In this document: positions 44,761 through 53,727 of the stretch, piece after piece
Layout of the letters: each line of letters begins with the position of its first letter
Position numbering within the stretch: the first letter of the stretch is position 1
Assembly: GCF_023078335.1 (NCBI RefSeq)
Contig: NZ_CP095550.1
Span: forward strand, 1-64,000
Reading direction: 5' to 3'
DNA from: Metabacillus endolithicus
GTDB lineage: Bacteria > Bacillota > Bacilli > Bacillales > Bacillaceae
DNA: 64,000 nt
Made by a program: the position numbers and the translations under genes
Notes under the pieces: generated by a model
What the model was told of the DNA's origin: nothing
Databases searched by the model: none
The model's input: only the letters and a program-made list of their open reading frames with translations

Positions 44761-45735
44761 TTAATATTCCATTTTCCACATATATCTTCTTACTGATAAT
44801 GGATGTCCAGTATGTTCCGCTAAACCATCAGCGTATAAGCGTAAGACAGGCCCTGCTAATGCTGAACCAAAATACTCTTTAAGGTCTTCGTCCACTCCAC
44901 TATAATCAAACTCTTTCACATTCACGACTTCAACTTTTTCGCTATATTTTGTTACAAAATCAAGAGCACGCTGATCAAGCGGTGTACTTGGTCCTTCTCC
45001 AACTACCACTAAAAATGGAACATCAAAATCTGTTACTTCAAATGGTCCATGGAAATACTCTCCTGAATGAATAGCGTTTGAATGGATCCACAGCATTTCC
45101 ATTAACAAGCAGCTTGTAAAGGAATAAGCATGGTGGATATATGCTCCACTTGCCATTGTGTAAATCACCTTATCACGCTTATATTTCTTACCAAATGTAT
45201 CCGCTACATCCTTATACTTTGCTTGGTTGCTTTCAATTAACGTACCTAGCTTAGATAATTGTTCCACACCACGGACAAATTTCTCTTCCCCAGTAATTTG
45301 ATGAAGCAATTTAAAGAGTAATGTGTAATATACTCCTATTTCTCCATCAATGGCATCAGAGCCATCTTTATAATTGTAATGAACGGTATATTCTGCTTCT
45401 TGACAAAGTGGAGATTCAACATCCATTGAAATCGCAACAGTTAAGGCACCTTGTTCTCTTGCATATGTAGCAGCTCCAACTGTTTCTGGAGTTGTACCAG
45501 AATGAGATCTTAGGATCACAAGACTGTTTTCCCCTAATGCTTTCGGTGCACGATGAATAAATTCATTTGACGTGTATACAAAGCTCGGCATATCAGAATC
45601 CTTCGTCACAAAATAATCCCCTAACGAAAGCGCTGCCATTGAACCACCACAAGCAACAAAGAAAATGTTTTTAATATCCTTCCCATTCACAGCCTCAATA
45701 ACGTTTTGAATTTGCTCCACATGTTCTTGTTTCAT
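44761..45735 (-). CDS. frlB: Fructosamine deglycase
   Basis: This 324-residue SIS-domain protein cleaves 6-phosphofructosamines to glucose 6-phosphate and the free amino acid. Typical segments are KNIFFVACGGSMAALSLGDY, LVILRSHSGTTPETVGAATY and GEYFHGPFEVTDFDVPFLVV, as in FrlB and the GlmS isomerase domain. It is the first gene of the operon and carries a GGGAGAGGT site. The operon therefore lets the cell use amino acids glycated during decay of plant matter. Confidence 0.9.
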   Translation of the reverse strand: MKQEHVEQIQNVIEAVNGKDIKNIFFVACGGSMAALSLGDYFVTKDSDMPSFVYTSNEFIHRAPKALGENSLVILRSHSGTTPETVGAATYAREQGALTVAISMDVESPLCQEAEYTVHYNYKDGSDAIDGEIGVYYTLLFKLLHQITGEEKFVRGVEQLSKLGTLIESNQAKYKDVADTFGKKYKRDKVIYTMASGAYIHHAYSFTSCLLMEMLWIHSNAIHSGEYFHGPFEVTDFDVPFLVVVGEGPSTPLDQRALDFVTKYSEKVEVVNVKEFDYSGVDEDLKEYFGSALAGPVLRLYADGLAEHTGHPLSVRRYMWKMEY

Positions 45736-45802
45736 AAATTTACCTCTCCCCTCAATTTTTAACTTAGTTTGGTTTACTCATCCTCTAACCTCTAAGTTAG
45801 TT

Positions 45803-45861
45803 ATGATGTCATATAACATCATCTATAAGGTTATAGTACATCATATGATGTCATAGGTCAA
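45803..45861 (-). promoter_or_regulatory. frlB promoter with stacked palindromic operators
   Basis: On the minus strand TTGACC (45861-45856), 17 bases, TACTAT (45838-45833). Between and around the boxes are three adjacent palindromes: ACATCATATGATGT (45838-45851) in the spacer, CTATAAGGTTATAG (45823-45836) over the -10 and start region, and ATGATGT..ACATCAT (45803-45822) downstream. ATGATGT-type half sites fit a dimeric GntR repressor, most likely FrlR. Confidence 0.65.
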
Positions 45862-46064
45862 CGGTCTATTTTAAATTTTCTAATAATTAATGAAGAAAAC
45901 CTATCCTCAACCATTTAGGTGCTTTGCCCACAACTCCTCTCCACCCCAGATTTAAATGTAAATAATCCAGATTTAACCTTAATTTAAACTTTGTCATGTA
46001 CCATGAAATGTAATAAGAGTTCCTAGGTTTGTATTAGTCAAAACAAGAAAGTTGAGGAGAAAGT

Positions 46065-47330
46065 ATGAAATTTTTAAAAAGCTGCTTTTCGCTCATAGCA
46101 GTCATTTCTTTTACTGTTTTCATGTCAGGTTGTGGAAAAGGTGAACCTATAGATAACGCGGCGGAATATATTTCAACCGTTGATACAATGGACATTCCTG
46201 ATGATGTGGAAGTGATTGGACTGGGAGAAGCAACACATGGGAATGTTGAATTTCAGGAGTTAAAACAACAGGTTTTTGAAACTTTGGTAAAAAATGAAGA
46301 TGTTCGCGTCTTTGTGTTAGAAGGTGATTTCGGAGGCGGTCAGCAGATTAACAACTATATTTTACATGGAGAAGGCTCCGCAGAAGCTGCTGTAAATAGT
46401 CTTGATTATAGTATTTATAAAACTCAGCTAATGATTGATCTTGTTGAATGGATGCACAATCATAACAAATCGGTGAAAGACGATGAGAAAATTCGTTTTT
46501 ACGGGAATGATATGCAACGCTATGACTACAGTAAAAAGAACCTACTAGATTATCTTGCTGTTGTAGATAAGGAATCTGCGGATAAGTATAGTGACCAATT
46601 GAAACATGTTTCTAATGAAACGATGCGTGATTTAACTACCGAACAGTTAGAAAAAGTAGATAAAACGATCAAGGACATTCTTCAAGATTTACAATCTAAT
46701 GAAGCTAAATATTTGGAACATTCGTCTTCTGACGAGTTTGCGTTTGCAATAGCCAATACGCAAAACATGAAGCAGCGTACACAGCTATTTTTATCAGAAG
46801 AAAACTACACAAACCTTCGCGATCAATATTTAGCTGAGAATTTACAATGGATTATGGAATATGAAAAAAAACGAGGAAATGAAAAAGTGTTTTTCTCAGG
46901 ACATAATGGCCATGTCGAAAAAACGTCTGCCTCACCTGCTGGCTATAAATCGATGGGAAATTATCTAGAAGAGGAATACGGAACAAAGTATTTTGCAATA
47001 GGCACTGACTTTATTAATAGCAAATTTCAAGCAAAGAACGATGATTCCGGCAACCGCAAAACGTTTACCGTAAAGAATCATCATGATTTAGTTGATGCCT
47101 TTAGCGAAGTGGAACCAAATACCTTTTACGTTGAATTTGAAAAGAGTCGTGAGTCAGAAGAATTGTCCAAGATTCTTTCTAGTGAGCAAAAAATGGCAAA
47201 TATAGGTGATGACTTTCGCTCATGGTATAAGCTATTAAAGATGTTTTATACAATTGAAATGGTGCCTGATCAGGCTTACGATGGCGTGATCATTGTTAAG
47301 AACGCAACACCTACTAAAGTGATAGAATAA
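46065..47330 (+). CDS. Erythromycin-esterase-family lipoprotein
   Basis: The 421-residue protein has a lipoprotein signal peptide (FLKSCFSLIAVISFTVFMSG followed by Cys24) and one erythromycin-esterase-type domain: VIGLGEATHGNVEF, VFVLEGDFGGGQQINNYILH, KIRFYGNDMQRYDYSKKNLL and VFFSGHNGHVEKT. The Glu and His residues in these motifs are the presumed catalytic site. True Ere enzymes are cytosolic macrolide hydrolases; surface-anchored relatives in Bacillus have unknown substrates, so resistance should not be assumed. GAGGAGAAAGT precedes the ATG. Confidence 0.8.
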   Translation: MKFLKSCFSLIAVISFTVFMSGCGKGEPIDNAAEYISTVDTMDIPDDVEVIGLGEATHGNVEFQELKQQVFETLVKNEDVRVFVLEGDFGGGQQINNYILHGEGSAEAAVNSLDYSIYKTQLMIDLVEWMHNHNKSVKDDEKIRFYGNDMQRYDYSKKNLLDYLAVVDKESADKYSDQLKHVSNETMRDLTTEQLEKVDKTIKDILQDLQSNEAKYLEHSSSDEFAFAIANTQNMKQRTQLFLSEENYTNLRDQYLAENLQWIMEYEKKRGNEKVFFSGHNGHVEKTSASPAGYKSMGNYLEEEYGTKYFAIGTDFINSKFQAKNDDSGNRKTFTVKNHHDLVDAFSEVEPNTFYVEFEKSRESEELSKILSSEQKMANIGDDFRSWYKLLKMFYTIEMVPDQAYDGVIIVKNATPTKVIE

Positions 47331-47345
47331 GATTTGAAAAACAAG

Positions 47346-47393
47346 GAGGTTCTAATGTTTCTACTATTTAAAAACATGAGAACCCCTTTTTTT
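47346..47393 (+). terminator. Terminator of the lipoprotein gene
   Basis: GGTTCTAATGTTT pairs with AAACATGAGAACC with one mismatch and is followed by CCTTTTTTT. Confidence 0.75.
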
Positions 47394-47413
47394 CATTGTT
47401 TTTAAATTCATGA

Positions 47414-47878
47414 TCATTTGTATTGCTGCCAAACCTCCTCTTCTGTTAACACATAATCATTTCTACTATAAGACCCTGCTATCGCAGGAAAAATGGAAAA
47501 TTCCTTTTTCATATCTCGAAACGAAATCCTGCCATTTCCTCTATAAAAATCATTTTCTAGAGAGGTTTCAATACAGTTTAAAGGAGAATGAAAATATGTT
47601 TCCCTATAGTGCTGAATGGCATCTTCTTTGCTTCGGGCAAAAATGAAGACAAAATCATTTTTGTTCTGCTTTAATGAATAAATGTGAACCTTTCGAAAAT
47701 ATAAGAGATTTTTTTGAATCATTTCCTCTACGATTTGGTGATTTGCCTGGTTTAAGTCTATTTTTGATACGTCGTCATTTGAAGAAATTTTCTTTTCTTG
47801 TAATAAATGAAAAAGATAATGAGCCAATGAAGATTCTTCTAATTTTACAACTTCTTCGAAATATTCTTTTACATTCAT
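47414..47878 (-). CDS. Uncharacterised 154-residue protein
   Basis: ATG at 47878 follows GAGGTGTGATGAC, a good site. The protein begins MNVKEYFEEVVKLEESSLAH and contains FVFIFARSKEDAIQHYRETY and a C-terminal YVLTEEEVWQQYK. It is acidic and soluble, with no membrane segment or motif that I recognise. The pattern of helices and a short strand core suggests a compact alpha/beta fold. It is followed at some distance by two DnaD-like genes in the same orientation. Function unknown. Confidence 0.6.
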   Translation of the reverse strand: MNVKEYFEEVVKLEESSLAHYLFHLLQEKKISSNDDVSKIDLNQANHQIVEEMIQKNLLYFRKVHIYSLKQNKNDFVFIFARSKEDAIQHYRETYFHSPLNCIETSLENDFYRGNGRISFRDMKKEFSIFPAIAGSYSRNDYVLTEEEVWQQYK

Positions 47879-48120
47879 GTCATCACACCTCAATTTTTAA
47901 ATGTTTAAACATATTCAAGAACGAAACCCTATTCTTTTTGCTCCACAATTTTTACTATGTATTATTTATTGTTCCGACTATGGTGCCTAATGGTTTTTTC
48001 TATTTAGAGAAAATGATTTCAAGGGGGTGGATCTACATTTTCAGTCCTCCCCCATCAATTATTCATTTAAAATATATTAAGTTCCTCTAATTCAGATTGA
48101 TGAACCCTCTTATCAGCTGC

Positions 48121-48414
48121 TTAGTCTTCATCATGAAAATATTCTCCCTCGTTTTTAACAAGAATTTCACATGTTTCTGGGTTGTAGGTAATCAATTTAA
48201 AGCGCTCAGAGAATCTGCTTATCAATGCTTGAACGGTCTCGATCGAAAGAAGAGTTTTCTCTGCTATTTGTTCTATTGATACTTGATAGATTCCATCCTG
48301 AGTAGCTTGCGGATTCGTAAGTAAGTAAAGATAGAAATACTTTTCCTCCCAATCCATATCCCTTACAACCGGGTCTCTCCAAAAACCTGTATTAACCTTT
48401 TTAAATTTTTCCAT
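48121..48414 (-). CDS. Short DnaD-like winged-helix protein
   Basis: The 97 residues match the N-terminal domain of the larger protein encoded just upstream: KVNTGFWRDPVVRDMDWEEK, YLYLLTNPQATQDGIYQVSI, LISRFSERFKLITYNPETCE. This is the winged-helix oligomerisation domain seen in DnaD-like replication proteins. There is no DnaB_2/DnaD C-terminal domain, so it is a half-size paralogue; it may be a relic of duplication or a regulator of its neighbour. The site is AAAGGAAAG, 15 bases from the ATG. Confidence 0.65.
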   Translation of the reverse strand: MEKFKKVNTGFWRDPVVRDMDWEEKYFYLYLLTNPQATQDGIYQVSIEQIAEKTLLSIETVQALISRFSERFKLITYNPETCEILVKNEGEYFHDED

Positions 48415-48547
48415 TTTTCAACACTTTCCTTTCTCCTATTAATTTTCTTTTCACCCTTTATATATAGAAAAACTGATGAAGAGTAGCGTGTGTTTTAAAA
48501 AAATTTATTTTTTTTAACAGGTTTGATTTTTTATCATGTATGACAAT

Positions 48548-49489
48548 CTAAGTAGTTTCCTCACCCGCTGTTAGATCGAGCACAAACTCAGCCGGAATCG
48601 CTCGACCAGCTCCAATAGAATTTGACTGCTTGTATTTAGAAGACTGGTTATCATGATAAGAATCAATTTCTTCAATAGTTAATAAAGACTCATTTTTCCA
48701 GTTTTTAAGAATACCAACAACATAGTTTAGCCTTCGCTTGTTATTAGCACAGGCAATACCCATTGCTTTTATTACGACATCTTTAGGATTTAAAAAGCAG
48801 GAATTCTCTAGCCAGGATAACAGCTGGTGCTTGGCATTCATGTTTGTTAAACCAAATCCATTGCTGTCCCAGAACTCTATGATTTCGTTTATATCTTTTG
48901 ATTTTTGACTTTGTTGGCCATCTTCTATATGTGAATTGTCTTCAGAGGTTTGTTTTACTTCCCCAGTTGCTGTAAAACGAGGGTTAGAGATTTCTTCAAT
49001 TTGATCATGCTCTGTTGCAGAATATGTATGTTCTTCACCATTATGGCTACTTTCTTCCTCTACTTTTTTATTACAATAAGGTGCGTATAAGCTTACGATT
49101 TCCTCTCTTTCAATACCTTCGCAAACATACGAAATAAGCGAGGTATCCTTGACCTCTTTTAATTCTTTTTTAATACAATCCATGATTGGTTTGCCGCCCC
49201 TATGAAGGTTATTTTTTCCCCAGTTTTTAATGGCAATTTCACAAGTTTCTGGATTGTACCGGATTAATTTGTGAAGTGTAGTAAATCGTTCTAATAATAA
49301 TTCCACCTTTTCAAAGGTATAATCCATTTCAAGTGCCATTTCTTTCTTCGTTATTTCATAGATTCCGATTTGCGTCGTTTTTTCATTCGTCATTAGATAC
49401 ATGTAAAATAATTTATCATCAGAAGTCATCTTCTCTAAATTTAATGAAGATCTCCAAAACCCAGTTAACACCATACGAAATTTTGCCAT
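48548..49489 (-). CDS. DnaD-domain protein
   Basis: The 313-residue protein has an N-terminal winged-helix part (MAKFRMVLTGFWRSSLNLEK, YMYLMTNEKTTQIGIYEITK, NPETCEIAIKNWGK) and a hydrophilic linker with little order. A C-terminal DnaD/DnaB_2 domain follows (IIEFWDSNGFGLTNMNAKHQ, VIKAMGIACANNKRRLNYVV, GILKNW). The YVVGILKNW ending is the DNA-binding signature of the family. Such proteins load the replicative helicase; stand-alone copies are common in phages and Bacillus accessory DNA. No other phage gene is visible here, so its role is open. Confidence 0.8.
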   Translation of the reverse strand: MAKFRMVLTGFWRSSLNLEKMTSDDKLFYMYLMTNEKTTQIGIYEITKKEMALEMDYTFEKVELLLERFTTLHKLIRYNPETCEIAIKNWGKNNLHRGGKPIMDCIKKELKEVKDTSLISYVCEGIEREEIVSLYAPYCNKKVEEESSHNGEEHTYSATEHDQIEEISNPRFTATGEVKQTSEDNSHIEDGQQSQKSKDINEIIEFWDSNGFGLTNMNAKHQLLSWLENSCFLNPKDVVIKAMGIACANNKRRLNYVVGILKNWKNESLLTIEEIDSYHDNQSSKYKQSNSIGAGRAIPAEFVLDLTAGEETT

Positions 49490-50066
49490 TTTTTCATCAC
49501 TATCCTTTTATCAAATTAGTGTTCTTTCATCTTGTATATAGAAAAAAAGAGGGGTTAGAGTAGCGGTTTGATATGTAAAATTTTTGTGAAGATAAAAACT
49601 GGAGTGAATATAAAGATTTCATAAGGGTTGAAAATTTGTGTTCTAGTAAATAAAAAAACGTTCCTTAACAATTTGTAAGGAACGTTGATTTTTCTATTGA
49701 GTTTAATTTAGAAGAAAAACTACCACTACAACATAGTTTTAAATTTTGAGAAAAGCAGCTCTTTCTAGGTTATTTTCTATACTAGGTTATAAGCTTTTTT
49801 TGTTGTTGTTTTTCTTTTTATTATTCTTTTTCTTATTGGCCACGTATCGTAAAAAAATTTCTTATCTAAATTTTATAACAACTTTTCTTAAAGAATCTAT
49901 GAGAATTGTGTTCAAATTTTTCATACACGTTCAGTTGGGACCTACGACTTTTATAAGATAAATGGTTTAATAAACTGGAAATATTTTCATTTCGTGTGCA
50001 GTAAATCATAGAAAAGTACTACTAATTTATGATCATAAAAAAATCTAATTCTTCGTAAAATTTACT
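49490..50066. terminator. Intergenic with one hairpin terminator
   Basis: AACGTTCCTTA (49657-49668) and TAAGGAACGTT (49676-49686) form a near-perfect 11-bp stem with T-rich flanks on both sides. The remaining sequence is AT-rich and holds no recognisable gene. Confidence 0.65.
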
Positions 50067-50080
50067 TGTAAGCGCTTTAT
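50067..50080. promoter_or_regulatory. cre-like CcpA site before the secreted esterase
   Basis: TGTAAGCGCTTTAT matches the catabolite-responsive-element consensus TGWAANCGNTNWCA at 12 of 14 positions and lies 58 bases before the start codon. Repression by CcpA in glucose is expected. Confidence 0.5.
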
Positions 50081-50137
50081 TACGTAAAAGGAGGATGTAA
50101 ATCTGGTCTTACATAATAAATGAAGGAGGTACTATTT

Positions 50138-51448
50138 ATGTTGAAAAGTGTAAAAATTTTCATGCTTATTATTTTAACAGCTGTACTATCATGTTCATTT
50201 AGTATTGGTGCATTTGCAAAGGGAGAAAAAGTAGACACATCCTATCGAAGTGTAACTGAAATACATGATTGGGGTGCAGCTATTACTAAATTGATTGTGA
50301 AAATTGGTAAACCAGTACCGAAACAATCTATTACAAAGGATACATTTAAGGTGCATGTGACAAGAAGCGATGATAGACTACTGGACTCTCCACTACTAGA
50401 GGAAGGCTATCGAGAGGTTACAAATGCCTATGTTGCTGATCAAAATGGTAACCCTGCAGTAAGAGGAAAATATGTAGTTTTAGAAATGAAGATTGGACCT
50501 ACTGTGTCACTAGGTTCCCCTCTTAACTATTATTCTGGGTCTAATAAATGGATTAAATCTGATTATACTATTACCCAAGAAAAGGACATAAAAATTAATG
50601 CCGGAAAGTTCGGCACAATTTCTGGATTAGTGATTGATACTTTTGCAGGAGAAACGCGAGAAATAGTTGATAGCTTCTCATCAGGTCAGGCAACATATAA
50701 GGACGTTACATTAACGTATGCAGATTATGCACCAGCAAAAGATAAGAAGAAGAATCCTTTAATCATCTGGTTACATGGCGGTGGTGAAGGCGGTACGGAT
50801 CCAACTATTCCACTATCTGCTAATAAAGCTACTAGCTTTGCAACGGAAACCATTCAATCTTATTTTAATGGAGCGTATGTATTAGTTCCTCAAACACCAA
50901 CGAGATGGATGGAGGGCATTTCAGGAGGAGCTGATGGAACTTCCATTTACCAAGAAGCTCTTATGTCATTAATTAAGGATTATGTCGCTAATAATCCGGA
51001 TATTGATCCTAATAGAATCTACATTGGCGGTGCCTCAAACGGTGGATACATGACAATGTTAATGGTTCGGGACTATCCGGGATACTTTGCAGCAGCATTT
51101 CCAGTATGTGAAGGTTTAAATAATAATTTGGTCTCTGATAATGATATTTTAAATATGTCTCAAACACCAATTTGGTTTGTTCATGCAAAAAATGATCGAA
51201 CTTTGCCTCCAGGAAGCAATGCCATTCCAACCTATAATCGTTTAATTGATGCTGGAGCTGAAAATGTTCACTTAACAATATTTGATAATGTGCAGGATAA
51301 TTCAGGTTTATATAAAAATGCTGACGGTACACCATATGAATACAATGGTCACTGGTCGTGGATTTATGTTTATAATAACGAAGTAGAAACAAAAATTAAT
51401 GACCAAACAACCACTCTAATGGAATGGTTGGCTGCACAGTCTCGTTAA
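50138..51448 (+). CDS. Secreted prolyl-oligopeptidase/CE1-like esterase with Ig-like N-domain
   Basis: From the ATG at 50138, behind GGAGGTAC, the protein has 436 residues. A signal peptide (FMLIILTAVLSCSFSIGAFA) is followed by an Ig-like esterase N-domain (TEIHDWGAAITKLIVKIGKP ... YTITQEKDIK). An alpha/beta-hydrolase domain follows: IIWLHGGGEGG (oxyanion hole), IYIGGASNGGYMTM (nucleophile Ser in GASNGG), WFVHAKNDRTLPP (Asp) and YNGHWSWIYVYNN (His). It resembles secreted esterases or peptidases that act on plant polymers or polyesters. The convergent neighbour is a paralogue without signal peptide. A cre-like site suggests carbon regulation. Confidence 0.8.
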   Translation: MLKSVKIFMLIILTAVLSCSFSIGAFAKGEKVDTSYRSVTEIHDWGAAITKLIVKIGKPVPKQSITKDTFKVHVTRSDDRLLDSPLLEEGYREVTNAYVADQNGNPAVRGKYVVLEMKIGPTVSLGSPLNYYSGSNKWIKSDYTITQEKDIKINAGKFGTISGLVIDTFAGETREIVDSFSSGQATYKDVTLTYADYAPAKDKKKNPLIIWLHGGGEGGTDPTIPLSANKATSFATETIQSYFNGAYVLVPQTPTRWMEGISGGADGTSIYQEALMSLIKDYVANNPDIDPNRIYIGGASNGGYMTMLMVRDYPGYFAAAFPVCEGLNNNLVSDNDILNMSQTPIWFVHAKNDRTLPPGSNAIPTYNRLIDAGAENVHLTIFDNVQDNSGLYKNADGTPYEYNGHWSWIYVYNNEVETKINDQTTTLMEWLAAQSR

Positions 51449-51556
51449 GATTCTGTAATGTAAAATCGCAAAGCATCTTCTATATTCCTAAACAGTGTTT
51501 GATTTAAATCATGTAAACAATAAAATTACATTCTAGCAAATGAAGAAAGAAATAAA

Positions 51557-51598
51557 AAAATAAGCGGTTTCTCCTTCACCAGAGAAACCGCTTATTTT
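51557..51598. terminator. Bidirectional terminator between the two esterases
   Basis: AAAATAAGCGGTTTCTC and GAGAAACCGCTTATTTT form a 17-bp perfect stem with an eight-base loop. Confidence 0.9.
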
Positions 51599-51632
51599 CG
51601 TTTACTTGTCTTTGAATCTATCAAATGTATTC

Positions 51633-52937
51633 CTACTTTTTTAGTGACTGCTCAGCAAGCCACTCCATTAAGGTTGTTGTTTTTCCATTAATGGTGTTTG
51701 TTACTTCATTGTTGTATACATAAATCCATGACCAATGTCCATCATATTCGTATGGAGTGCCGTCACTGTTTTTATAGAGACCTGAAGTATCAATTACATC
51801 CTCGAATAGTGATAAGTGAACATTTTTGGCACCTGCTTCAATTAACCGGTTATAGGTTGGAACTGTATATAGTTCCGGATTAACAACTGTGTCTGTTTTT
51901 GCAGCAATAAACCAGATTGGAAGATTCATCATCCTTTGTATTTCTTCATCTTTGATTAAGGTATCTTTTAAGGCTTCACAGGTTGGGAAGGCTGCTGCGA
52001 AATACTCCGGATAGTCGCGTATCATCAGCATCGTCATATATCCACCATTAGAATCTCCACCAAGATAAATTCTATTCTGATCAATGTCCTTATTTTGTGA
52101 AACATAATCTTCAATTAATGCCATAAGTGCTTTTTGATATTTCGACGTACCATCTCCAAATTCAGTGAAACCATCCATCCAAAAACTAGGTGTTTGGGGT
52201 GCTAATATATAGGCACCATCAAAATAGGCTTGTATTTCTTTTGAAGCAAAGTTTGCTGCTTTGTTCCCGGCGATCGCCATGGTTGGGTCTGTACCTCCTT
52301 CTCCCGCTCCATGTAACCAAATGACTAATGGATTTTTCCCATTAGCTTTTGCTGGAGAATAGCTAGCATAGGTTAAAGTTACGTTGTCATAAGTTGCTTT
52401 GCCAGTTGTAAAATCATCGACAAGCTCTCTCACTCCTCCGGTACATTTATCTATAACTAATCCTGAAATCGTTCCATCACTGGTTTTGATATTCTTTTGT
52501 TGTGTGATCGTGTATTCATTTTCGGTCCAATCGTTAAAACCAGTCCCCGCCCAATCGTAGTTGATTGCAGAAGAAAGTGTTAAGGTTGGAGAGATTTCCA
52601 TTTCTAAAACAGTGTATTTTCCCATTTTCTCGGCTGGATTCCCATACTTATCTGAAACATAAGCATTCTTCACTATTCGATTGCCTTCTTGTAGGAATGG
52701 ATTCTCTAATCTACGATCATATCTTTGCACATGGACATGAAAAGTCTCTTTTGAAACCGACTCTATTGAAACAGTTTCTCCTAAATCAATGATTATCTTT
52801 GTGATAACTGCTCCCCAGTCCTCAATTTTTGTAACCGTTTGATAAGAAGGTTGTGTTTTTACTTCCGTGTTAAACGTATGACTCGTCACGTCTGCTGAAC
52901 CTAATTGCGTTAGAGATTTCTCGGATTTATTCTCCAT
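51633..52937 (-). CDS. Cytosolic paralogue of the esterase, no signal peptide
   Basis: The 434-residue protein matches its convergent neighbour along the whole length after residue 30: TKIEDWGAVITKIIIDLGET (Ig-like domain), VIWLHGAGEGGTDPTMAI, YLGGDSNGGYMTMLMIRDYP (nucleophile Ser), WFIAAKTDTVVNP (Asp), GHWSWIYVYNNE (His). The N-terminus MENKSEKSLTQLGSADVTSH has no hydrophobic stretch, so it should remain inside the cell. Either it works on imported products of the secreted copy or it lost its signal. AAAGGGAGGTAAATT is an excellent ribosome binding site, so the start is secure. Confidence 0.8.
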   Translation of the reverse strand: MENKSEKSLTQLGSADVTSHTFNTEVKTQPSYQTVTKIEDWGAVITKIIIDLGETVSIESVSKETFHVHVQRYDRRLENPFLQEGNRIVKNAYVSDKYGNPAEKMGKYTVLEMEISPTLTLSSAINYDWAGTGFNDWTENEYTITQQKNIKTSDGTISGLVIDKCTGGVRELVDDFTTGKATYDNVTLTYASYSPAKANGKNPLVIWLHGAGEGGTDPTMAIAGNKAANFASKEIQAYFDGAYILAPQTPSFWMDGFTEFGDGTSKYQKALMALIEDYVSQNKDIDQNRIYLGGDSNGGYMTMLMIRDYPEYFAAAFPTCEALKDTLIKDEEIQRMMNLPIWFIAAKTDTVVNPELYTVPTYNRLIEAGAKNVHLSLFEDVIDTSGLYKNSDGTPYEYDGHWSWIYVYNNEVTNTINGKTTTLMEWLAEQSLKK

Positions 52938-52958
52938 TATAATTTACCTCCCTTTTAG

Positions 52959-52972
52959 TGAATGCGTTTGCA
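52959..52972. promoter_or_regulatory. cre-like CcpA site before the cytosolic esterase
   Basis: TGAATGCGTTTGCA agrees with the cre consensus at 12 of 14 positions and lies 20-35 bases before the start codon of the minus-strand gene, a position where CcpA blocks transcription. Confidence 0.45.
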
Positions 52973-53031
52973 TTAGATGATTCTTTCATTTCTTGATATT
53001 AGAAATACGTTCTACTAAATGTACAATTTTG

Positions 53032-53137
53032 TTATTTAACTTGATTTCCCGTTAATTTATTCTCTAACTGGTTAACACGTTTGAAAATATAGGTAGGATT
53101 TGTATGAGTTAATTCTTCAAGTGAACCATATCCATAA
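53032..53137 (-). pseudogene. Coding-like scrap, possibly helix-hairpin-helix
   Basis: A frame reads YGYGSLEELTHTNPTYIFKR, then VNQLENKLTGNQVK and stop at 53032. The pattern (SLEEL...NP..IF.R.N.L) is like the end of helix-hairpin-helix domains. No start or upstream continuation is seen. It is a short remnant at best. Confidence 0.25.
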
Positions 53138-53346
53138 GTTACTACTATAGAGAGTCAATACCAGTATTACTTGCCTTGCCCCAATAATATCATGGTTTCT
53201 GTTACCAATCATACTAATATTATCTAGTGTTTGTTCACTGTACTTTCTAAAGCCCTAGTAGCAATATGACCTCTTACCTTCACCGACTCTCGAATTATAG
53301 CTATCTTATATAATATATAATCCATAATTCAGACTTCATACAGGAG

Positions 53347-53640
53347 ATGAAGACCAAACTCAGTAAGAAAATCACGAGTAATGGTCTTCATACAAGAGAT
53401 GAAGACCAAACTCAGTAGGAAAATCACGAGTAATGGTCTTCATACAAGAGATGAAGACCAAACTCAGTAGGAAAATCACGAGTAATGGTCTTCATACAAG
53501 AGATGAAGACCAAACTCAGTAAAAAGATCACCAGTAATGGTCTTCATACAAGAGATGAAGACCAAACTCAGTAAGAAAATCACGAGTAATGGTCTTCATA
53601 CAGGGATGTTGACCAAAATTAGTTTAAAAAATCAAGAGAT
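53347..53640. repeat. Five tandem 52-bp hairpin repeats plus a decayed sixth
   Basis: Units begin at 53347, 53399, 53451, 53503 and 53555, exactly 52 bp apart; a degenerate unit begins near 53607. Each starts ATGAAGACCA and ends near TGGTCTTCAT, with CTCAGTA and AAAATCACGAGTAA between. Neighbouring units together make a hairpin of ten-base arms with a seven-base loop (ACAAGAG). The sequences between hairpins are almost identical, so this is a satellite and not a CRISPR array. It lies in a 984-base gene-free gap. Confidence 0.85.
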
Positions 53641-53727
53641 ATCGTCTTCAGGATGAAGAATTGCTGAACAAATCACGGCTTTCAAATTCTACTAACAATG
53701 GTTAAAATAAAGATATATTCGCATATA

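Noticed and set aside
46065..47330. Macrolide resistance determinant
   Set aside because: The erythromycin-esterase domain is present, but the protein is a surface lipoprotein and divergent; resistance cannot be inferred from family alone.
47414..49489. Prophage remnant
   Set aside because: DnaD-like genes suggest phage replication, but no integrase, terminase, capsid, tail, lysis or attachment sequence is seen nearby.
53347..53640. CRISPR-like array
   Set aside because: The palindromic 27-base segments are regularly spaced, but the 25-base stretches between them are nearly identical from unit to unit, there is no cas gene in the window, and the unit is better described as a 52-bp tandem repeat.
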